From Pseudomonas atagonensis (GTDB taxonomy: Bacteria > Pseudomonadota > Gammaproteobacteria > Pseudomonadales > Pseudomonadaceae), in NCBI RefSeq assembly GCF_011369485.1, contig NZ_VXCA01000025.1, forward strand, positions 1 through 64,000: DNA of 64,000 nt, given 5' to 3'. Below are positions 58,694 through 64,000 of this stretch, piece by piece; the stretch's first letter is position 1; each line of letters begins with the position of its first letter. Made by a program: the position numbers and the translations under genes. The notes under the pieces were generated by a model, which was not told the origin of the DNA, did no database searches, and saw only the letters and a list, made by a program, of their open reading frames with translations.

Positions 58694-58825
58694 TGTGGCG
58701 AGGGGATTTATCCCCGCTCGGCTGCGCAGCAGTCGCAAAACCATCATCCACGGAGTGTCAGGCAGACCCTGTCAACGGCATCAGGGCCGCTTCGCGCCCC
58801 AACGGGGATAAATCCCCTCGCCACA
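58694..58825. repeat. Paired-palindrome element type 2, copy 3
   Basis: A 132-bp copy with ends tgtggcgaggggattta and taaatcccctcgccaca and the inner cggctgcgcagcagtcg. It starts seven bases after the tonB stop codon and separates tonB from algH. Confidence 0.92.
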
Positions 58826-58909
58826 AATGCCATGTTCCAACAAGGGATCTGTGTTGTTGTCAGCATCTCCAGCTTGTCAGTTCGCCCCCCGAACGCCACA
58901 CTAGCGCAC

Positions 58910-59482
58910 ATGAAAAACGTCAGCCCCAGCTACCTCAAGCATCAATTCCTGATCGCCATGCCGCACATGGCCGACCCGAACTTTGCCCACACCTTGACCT
59001 ATATCGTCGAGCACACGGCCAATGGCGCCATGGGGCTGGTGGTCAATCGACCGCAAGAGCTGAATCTGGCAGACATTCTTGAGCAACTGCGCCCGGACAT
59101 CGATCCGCCGGCCCTCTGCCAGCATGTGCCGATTTTCATTGGCGGCCCGGTGCAGACCGATCGCGGGTTTGTCCTGCACCCGGCGGGCAAGACCTTCCAG
59201 GCCACCGCGCAACTGGACGGCGATCTGGCGTTGTCGACCTCGCAGGACGTGCTGTTTGCCATCGCGGACGGTGTCGGCCCGGCGAAAAGCCTGATTGCCC
59301 TCGGCTACGCCGGTTGGGAAGCCGGGCAACTTGAAGCGGAAATGGCCGACAACGCCTGGCTGACCTGCCCGTACGACGCCGACATCCTGTTCAACACCAG
59401 CAGCGAATTGCGTCTTGAAGCAGCAGCCAAACACCTGGGGATCAACCTCAGCCTGCTGACCAGCCAGGCAGGGCACGCCTGA
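58910..59482 (+). CDS. algH: YqgE/AlgH family protein
   Basis: A 190-residue protein of the UPF0301 (YqgE/AlgH) family. Blocks include LKHQFLIAMPHMADPNFAHTLTYIVEH, GAMGLVVNRP, GGPVQTDRGFVLH and ALGYAGWEAGQLEAEMADNAWL. In P. aeruginosa AlgH has been linked to alginate regulation, but the molecular function is not settled. I chose ATG 58910; upstream in-frame codons run through repeat DNA. The stop overlaps the ruvX start by one base (TGATG), so the two are coupled. Confidence 0.93.
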   Translation: MKNVSPSYLKHQFLIAMPHMADPNFAHTLTYIVEHTANGAMGLVVNRPQELNLADILEQLRPDIDPPALCQHVPIFIGGPVQTDRGFVLHPAGKTFQATAQLDGDLALSTSQDVLFAIADGVGPAKSLIALGYAGWEAGQLEAEMADNAWLTCPYDADILFNTSSELRLEAAAKHLGINLSLLTSQAGHA

Positions 59483-59919
59483 TGGCCCTGCGCCTGATTC
59501 TCGGCTTCGACTACGGCACCAAACAGATCGGCGTTGCCGTCGGTCAGGTGATCACTGGCCAGGCCCGCGAACTGTGCACGTTGAAAGCACAGAACGGCGT
59601 GCCGGACTGGAGCCAGGTCGAAGCCCTGTTCAAGGAATGGAAACCCGACGCCGTCGTCGTCGGCCTGCCGCTGAACATGGATGGCACGCCGAGCGAAATG
59701 TGCCTGCGCGCCGAGAAATTCGCCCGACGCCTCAATGGCCGCTTCAATGTGCCGTTCTATACCCACGACGAACGCCTCACGACCTTCGAAGCGAAGGGCG
59801 AGCGTCTGGTGCGTGGCGGGCAAAAAGGCAGTTACCGCGACAACCCGGTCGATGCCATCGCCGCCGCTCTGCTGTTGCAGGGCTGGCTCGATGAAAACAC
59901 CGCACTATTTGAATCCTGA
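59482..59919 (+). CDS. ruvX: Putative Holliday junction resolvase RuvX (YqgF)
   Basis: A 145-residue RNase H-fold nuclease. The catalytic aspartate lies in LGFDYGTKQIGVAVGQ near the N-terminus, and the Glu and Asp of the site in VVVGLPLNMDG, YTHDERLTTFEA and YRDNPVDAIAAALLLQ. Family members process the 5' end of pre-16S rRNA and have been proposed to resolve junctions. It is translationally coupled to algH and leads into pyrR after 82 bases. Confidence 0.95.
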   Translation: MALRLILGFDYGTKQIGVAVGQVITGQARELCTLKAQNGVPDWSQVEALFKEWKPDAVVVGLPLNMDGTPSEMCLRAEKFARRLNGRFNVPFYTHDERLTTFEAKGERLVRGGQKGSYRDNPVDAIAAALLLQGWLDENTALFES

Positions 59920-60001
59920 CAAGCGCTTCGGCGCTTTTCTTTTGGCTAAAATCCCCAGCCACGTCCGGCAGGACGCGGCTCGGGTCAAAGAAGGAGCAAC
60001 C

Positions 60002-60508
60002 ATGAGTCTGCCCAATCCCGCCGATCTCATCAGCCAGATGGCGACACGCCTCAAGGCGCACCTTGCCCAGCGTGGCATCAGCGAACCGCGCTACATCGGC
60101 ATTCGCACCGGCGGCATCTGGGTCGCGCAGGCTGTGCTCAAGGAGCTGGGCAGCGACGCGCCATTGGGTACGCTGGATGTTTCCTTCTACCGCGACGACT
60201 TCAGCCAGAACGGCCTGCACCCGCAAGTGCGTCCATCCGCCCTGCCCTTCGAAATCGAAGGCCAGCATCTGGTGCTGATCGACGACGTGCTGATGAGCGG
60301 CCGCACCATCCGCGCTGCGATGAATGAATTGTTCGACTACGGCCGCCCGGCCAGCGTGACGCTGGTCTGCCTGCTGGATCTGGACGCCGGCGAGCTGCCG
60401 ATCCGCCCGAACGTGGTTGGCGCGACCCTGTCGCTGGCTGCCCACGAGCGGGTGAAGTTGTCCGGCCCCGAGCCGCTGACGCTCGAACTGCAAGACTTGA
60501 ACCCTTAA
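60002..60508 (+). CDS. pyrR: PyrR, bifunctional pyr regulator and uracil phosphoribosyltransferase
   Basis: A 168-residue phosphoribosyltransferase. The PRPP-binding loop is VLIDDVLMSGRTIRAAMNEL. The N-terminal YIGIRTGGIWVAQAVLKELG and LDVSFYRDDFSQNG are PyrR blocks. PyrR converts uracil and PRPP to UMP, and in Gram-positives it binds attenuator RNA. No attenuator-like terminator is apparent in the 82 bases upstream or 27 bases downstream, so its regulatory mode here is unclear. AAGGAG precedes ATG 60002. It is the first gene of pyrRBC'. Confidence 0.94.
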   Translation: MSLPNPADLISQMATRLKAHLAQRGISEPRYIGIRTGGIWVAQAVLKELGSDAPLGTLDVSFYRDDFSQNGLHPQVRPSALPFEIEGQHLVLIDDVLMSGRTIRAAMNELFDYGRPASVTLVCLLDLDAGELPIRPNVVGATLSLAAHERVKLSGPEPLTLELQDLNP

Positions 60509-60535
60509 TCCGCCCTATTGAGAGTCCCCCTCGCG

Positions 60536-61540
60536 ATGACGCCTCTAGATACCAAGCGCCCGCTGCAGCTCAATGATCAGGGCCAGCTGCGCCACTTCCT
60601 CTCGCTCGACGGCCTGCGCCGCGAGTTGCTGACGGAAATCCTCGACACTGCCGACTCGTTCCTCGAAGTCGGTGCCCGGGCCGTGAAGAAAGTCCCGTTG
60701 CTGCGCGGCAAGACCGTGTGCAACGTGTTCTTCGAAAACTCCACGCGAACCCGCACCACGTTCGAACTGGCGGCCCAACGGCTGTCGGCGGACGTGATCA
60801 CCCTGAACGTGTCGACCTCGTCGGCGAGTAAAGGCGAAACCCTGCTCGACACCCTGCGCAACCTTGAAGCCATGGCTGCCGACATGTTCGTCGTGCGCCA
60901 CGGTGATTCCGGCGCCGCACACTTCATCGCCGAGCATGTCTGCCCGCAAGTGGCGATCATCAACGGCGGCGACGGCCGTCACGCCCACCCGACCCAGGGT
61001 ATGCTCGACATGCTCACCATCCGTCGGCACAAGGGCAGTTTCGAAAACCTTTCGGTGGCCATCGTCGGCGACATCCTGCACTCGCGAGTGGCGCGCTCGA
61101 ACATGCTCGCCCTGAAGACCCTCGGCTGCCCGGATATCCGCGTGATCGCGCCGAAAACCCTGCTGCCGATCGGCATCGAACAGTACGGCGTGAAGGTCTA
61201 CACCGACATGACCGAAGGCCTGAAAGACGTCGACGTGGTGATCATGCTGCGCCTGCAGCGTGAACGCATGACCGGCGGCCTGCTGCCGAGCGAAGGCGAG
61301 TTCTACCGCCTGTTCGGCCTGACCACCGCGCGCCTGGCCGGGGCCAAACCCGATTGCATCGTCATGCACCCGGGGCCAATCAACCGTGGCGTGGAGATCG
61401 AGTCGGCGGTGGCCGACGGCCCGCACTCGGTGATCCTCAATCAGGTGACCTACGGCATCGCGATTCGTATGGCCGTGCTGTCCATGGCCATGAGCGGGCA
61501 AACAGCCCAGCGCCAATTCGAGCAGGAGAACGCCCAGTGA
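60536..61540 (+). CDS. pyrB: Aspartate carbamoyltransferase catalytic subunit
   Basis: A 334-residue enzyme that condenses carbamoyl phosphate and aspartate to carbamoyl aspartate in pyrimidine synthesis. The carbamoyl-phosphate motif STRTRTTFE is present in FFENSTRTRTTFELAA. HPTQGMLDMLTIRRH and MHPGPINRGVEI follow. Its N-terminus is longer than in E. coli PyrB, typical for Pseudomonas, where it forms a dodecamer with PyrC'. I chose ATG 60536, the known pseudomonad start. The stop overlaps the pyrC' GTG start (GTGA). Confidence 0.97.
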   Translation: MTPLDTKRPLQLNDQGQLRHFLSLDGLRRELLTEILDTADSFLEVGARAVKKVPLLRGKTVCNVFFENSTRTRTTFELAAQRLSADVITLNVSTSSASKGETLLDTLRNLEAMAADMFVVRHGDSGAAHFIAEHVCPQVAIINGGDGRHAHPTQGMLDMLTIRRHKGSFENLSVAIVGDILHSRVARSNMLALKTLGCPDIRVIAPKTLLPIGIEQYGVKVYTDMTEGLKDVDVVIMLRLQRERMTGGLLPSEGEFYRLFGLTTARLAGAKPDCIVMHPGPINRGVEIESAVADGPHSVILNQVTYGIAIRMAVLSMAMSGQTAQRQFEQENAQ

Positions 61541-62808
61541 AGCTCAGCATTCTCGGCGCACGCGTCATCGATCCAAGCAGCGGCCTGGATCAAATCACCG
61601 ATATCCACGTTGAAGCCTGCAAGATCGTCGCCCTCGGCGCAGCACCGGCCGGTTTCAGCGCAGTAGAAACCATCGACGCCAGCGGTCTTGTTGCAGCTCC
61701 AGGCCTGGTGGATCTGAACGTCGCCCTGCGCGAGCCGGGTTACAGCCGTAAAGGTTCGATTGTCAGCGAAACCCGGGCCGCCGCCGCTGGCGGTGTGACC
61801 AGCCTGTGCTGCCCACCGAAAACCAGACCGGTGCTCGACACATCGGCCGTGGCCGAGTTGATCCTCGACCGCGCCCGCGAGGCTGGCAACACCAAGGTGT
61901 TCCCCATTGGCGCACTGAGCAAAGGTCTCGACGGCGAACAGCTCGCCGAACTGGTGGCGTTGCGCGACGCCGGTTGCGTGGCCTTCGGCAATGGCCTGGA
62001 AAGCTTTCGCAATACCCGCACCCTGTGCCGGGCGCTGGAATACGCGGCGACCTTCGACCTGACGGTAATTTTCAACTCGCAGGATCACGATCTGGCTGAA
62101 GGTGGTCTGGCCCACGAAGGCGCCGTCGCCAGTTTCCTCGGCCTGCCGGGGATTCCGGAAACCGCTGAAACCGTGGCCTTGGCCCGGGATCTGCTGCTGG
62201 TCGAGCAGACCGGTGTGCGCGCGCACTTCAGCCAGCTGACCAGCGCTCGCGGCGTGGCCCTGATCGCTCAGGCGCAGGCTCGTGGCTTGAAAGTGACGGC
62301 GGATGTCGCGCTGTATCAGCTGATCCTGACCGATGAAGCGCTGATCGACTTCAGCAGCCTTTATCACGTCCAGCCGCCGCTGCGCACCCGCGCCGATCGC
62401 GATGGCCTGCGTGAAGCAGTGAAGTCCGGTGTGGTCTCGGCAATTTCCAGCCATCACCAGCCGCACGAGCGTGATGCCAAACTGGCACCGTTCGGCGCGA
62501 CCGAGCCGGGCATCAGCAGTGTTGAGCTGCTGCTGCCGCTGGCGATGACGCTGGTGGAGGATGGTTTGCTCGACCTGCCGACCCTGCTGGATCGTCTGAG
62601 CGCGGGCCCTGCCGAGGCACTGCGCCTGCCGGCCGGTAAACTGGCGGTGGGTGGCGCAGCGGATATCGTGCTGTTCGATCCGAAGGCTTCGACGGTGGCC
62701 GGTGAAGGCTGGTTGTCGAAGGGCGAGAACTGCCCGTTCATTGGCCACAGTCTGCCGGGCGTGGTTCGCTATACCTTGGTCGATGGACGGATCAGCCACC
62801 AGGCATAA
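61537..62808 (+). CDS. pyrC': Inactive dihydroorotase homologue (PyrC'/PyrX)
   Basis: A 423-residue amidohydrolase fold. Where active dihydroorotases have HxH at the first metal site, this protein has GLVDLNVALREPG (residues 56-68), with Asn61 and Ala63 replacing both histidines. It therefore cannot bind zinc normally. In Pseudomonas the inactive homologue is required for assembly and activity of the PyrB dodecamer, and the true dihydroorotase is encoded elsewhere. The GTG start at 61537 overlaps the pyrB stop, so translation is coupled. The stop is two bases before a perfect 32-bp palindrome. Confidence 0.94.
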   Translation: MKLSILGARVIDPSSGLDQITDIHVEACKIVALGAAPAGFSAVETIDASGLVAAPGLVDLNVALREPGYSRKGSIVSETRAAAAGGVTSLCCPPKTRPVLDTSAVAELILDRAREAGNTKVFPIGALSKGLDGEQLAELVALRDAGCVAFGNGLESFRNTRTLCRALEYAATFDLTVIFNSQDHDLAEGGLAHEGAVASFLGLPGIPETAETVALARDLLLVEQTGVRAHFSQLTSARGVALIAQAQARGLKVTADVALYQLILTDEALIDFSSLYHVQPPLRTRADRDGLREAVKSGVVSAISSHHQPHERDAKLAPFGATEPGISSVELLLPLAMTLVEDGLLDLPTLLDRLSAGPAEALRLPAGKLAVGGAADIVLFDPKASTVAGEGWLSKGENCPFIGHSLPGVVRYTLVDGRISHQA

Positions 62809-62810
62809 CA

Positions 62811-62842
62811 TTGTGGTGAGGGGGCTTGCCCCCTCACCACAA
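62811..62842. repeat. Perfect 32-bp palindrome between pyrC' and the TM2 gene
   Basis: ttgtggtgagggggc and gccccctcaccacaa are perfect 15-base complements around tt. It fills all but a few of the 35 bases between the convergent stop codons. No T run follows on either strand, so it is not a standard intrinsic terminator, but it would form a very stable hairpin in both transcripts. Its ends resemble those of the type 2 element. Confidence 0.85.
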
Positions 62843-62843
62843 C

Positions 62844-63275
62844 TTACTGGAAGGCGCCTCTGTTCTGCGCGTTACGCACCGAGACCTGATCGTTCAGTGT
62901 CCAGAAGTCATACAGCACGCCAATAAAGAACAACCCGCCGGTCAGCAGGTACAGCAAGCCGCTGATCCATTTTCCCTGGTACATCCGGTGCACGCCGAAT
63001 ACGCCCAGGAACGTCAGCAGAATCCACGCCACGTTGTACTCGATCGGCCCTGCGGTAAAGCGCAGATCGGCCTCACGATCCATTGCCGGGATCAGGAACA
63101 CGTCGATCAGCCAGCCAATCCCCAGCAAACCGAAAGTGAAGAACCAGATCGTTCCGGTCACCGGTTTTCCGTAATAGAAGCGGTGAGCGCCGGTAAAACC
63201 GAAAATCCACAGCAAATAGCCGATCACTTTGCTGTGCGTATCCTGGGGTTGAGCAACCTGCTGATAGCGGTTCAT
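62844..63275 (-). CDS. TM2 domain-containing membrane protein
   Basis: A 143-residue inner-membrane protein with four predicted helices as two TM2 hairpins: GYLLWIFGFTGAHRFYYGKPVTG and VAWILLTFLGVFGVHRMYQGKWISG. Each carries the G-x-H-R-x-Y-x-G signature in the loop. The C-terminus YDFWTLNDQVSVRNAQNRG is cytoplasmic. I chose ATG 63275 because GAGG lies seven bases upstream, rather than an ATG four codons earlier that overlaps this site. No function is established for bacterial TM2 proteins. Confidence 0.88.
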   Translation of the reverse strand: MNRYQQVAQPQDTHSKVIGYLLWIFGFTGAHRFYYGKPVTGTIWFFTFGLLGIGWLIDVFLIPAMDREADLRFTAGPIEYNVAWILLTFLGVFGVHRMYQGKWISGLLYLLTGGLFFIGVLYDFWTLNDQVSVRNAQNRGAFQ

Positions 63276-63525
63276 GAATGGCCTCATTTGCGTCGATAGA
63301 TAAATTTTTTCTGACTTTCTGTGACTTTTTTGTGTCGAGCCGACAAGTGGCTCTTCATCGTTACACCCTGCGCAAAGCCTTGTGGGGCTTGGGTTCTGTC
63401 CGACAATTGCGCCAGATTGCCGCTTGTTGGGCGAAATTGACCACCGGGTTGAATCGACCAACGGCCTCGGAAGGGACAAAAAAGCTGTTATAAAGTTGCG
63501 CGCTAACACATAAGAGCCACGCCTA

Positions 63526-64000
63526 ATGCGACCATTTTTCAAGACATGGCTAACCATCTGCCTATTAATGCCACTGGCCGCCCACGCCACCAATCGTGAG
63601 CAACGTCTTCCCAACGTTAACGGTTTCACCCCCAAATCCCATGCTTCCGCTCCTTCGAGCAAAAGCAGCAAAAGCAAAACCACCACGCTGAGCAGCAAGA
63701 GCCACAGCAAACTGGTGCCACCGATGGCGAGCAAGGAAAGCAGTAATGTGCTGAGCCGTGCCGTCAACGTCCTCGGTACACCTTATCGTTGGGGCGGCAG
63801 CAGCCCAAGTAAAGGCTTCGATTGCAGCGGTCTGGTGAAATACGCGTTCAATGACGCCACGTTCGACCTGCCACGCACCTCCAATGCCATGGCCAGCGGT
63901 CACGGCGAGAAGGTCGAGCGCAAGGACTTGAAGCCGGGCGATCTGATTTTCTTCAACATCAAGAGCCGTCGGGTCAATCACGTTGCCATCTACCTGGGCA
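63526..64000 (+). CDS. NlpC/P60 (C40) peptidase, cut by the window end
   Basis: The first 158 codons are present. Residues 1-22 are a signal peptide ending in AHA before TNREQ. A Ser/Lys-rich linker (SSKSSKSKTTTLSSKSHSK) leads into the C40 domain at about 75, with the catalytic cysteine in GFDCSGLVKYAF and the histidine in VNHVAIYLG. Such enzymes cut peptidoglycan stem peptides in the periplasm. The promoter region upstream (63276-63525) shows a weak TATAAA at 63489 and otherwise nothing. Confidence 0.88.
   Translation, partial: MRPFFKTWLTICLLMPLAAHATNREQRLPNVNGFTPKSHASAPSSKSSKSKTTTLSSKSHSKLVPPMASKESSNVLSRAVNVLGTPYRWGGSSPSKGFDCSGLVKYAFNDATFDLPRTSNAMASGHGEKVERKDLKPGDLIFFNIKSRRVNHVAIYLG

Noticed and set aside
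61537..62808. Calling pyrC' a functional dihydroorotase
   Set aside because: Both histidines of the first metal motif are replaced (Asn61 and Ala63), as in the structural PyrC' of Pseudomonas ATCase.

Overview
The window is an ordinary stretch of chromosome from a Pseudomonas, most likely of the P. fluorescens group. The evidence is the gene content and order: tkt-epd-pgk-fba next to metK, ahcY-metF-rhlE, bioA-rsmE, the pilGHIJ-chpA chemosensory cluster, and gshB-tonB-algH-ruvX-pyrRBC'. High GC, abundant Pseudomonas-type REP sequences and a SAH riboswitch agree. I see no phage, insertion sequence, CRISPR array, rRNA or tRNA.

Layout. 0-5.7 kb: a periplasmic solute-binding protein, an acetyltransferase, a small winged-helix protein, a YgjP-like metallopeptidase, a REC-PAS-GGDEF-EAL signalling protein and a PL7 alginate lyase. 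5.8-12.1 kb (minus strand): fba, two small lipoproteins, pgk, epd and tkt, a central-carbon block. 12.3-14.6 kb: an ArsR-methyltransferase regulator (SahR type) with metK. 14.7-24.2 kb: ligB, a DUF1090 protein, a lipoprotein cytochrome c', mltA, then several membrane proteins (MAPEG, EamA, MFS, CPA1 antiporter, FNT channel) and a thioesterase. 24.3-27 kb: SAH riboswitch, ahcY, metF. With sahR-metK this covers much of the activated methyl cycle. 27-36.8 kb: a solute-binding protein, rhlE, yceI and cytochrome b561, an exported amine oxidase with an unusual tail, bioA, rsmE and a hemolysin III protein.

36.9-45.3 kb: a complete biotin-independent malonate decarboxylase locus (mdcABCDEGH, transporter madLM, regulator mdcR). 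Two direct copies of a roughly 170-bp repeat bracket mdcABCDEGH-madLM. 45.5-46.4 kb: a DUF6124 gene behind a strongly structured leader. 46.4-56.5 kb: the Pil-Chp chemosensory system (pilG, pilH, pilI, pilJ, chpA, chpC) without pilK or chpB. 56.7-64 kb: gshB, tonB, algH, ruvX, pyrR, pyrB, an inactive dihydroorotase homologue, a TM2 protein and the start of an NlpC/P60 peptidase cut by the window edge.

Nothing here is a wholly new multi-gene system. The most novel signals are non-coding: the structured leader before the DUF6124 gene with competing pairing segments, an 88-bp dispersed repeat shared between 5.7 kb and 46.2 kb, two other families of paired-palindrome elements placed just behind genes, and a 12-bp hairpin seven bases before an FNT channel start that lacks a visible ribosome binding site.
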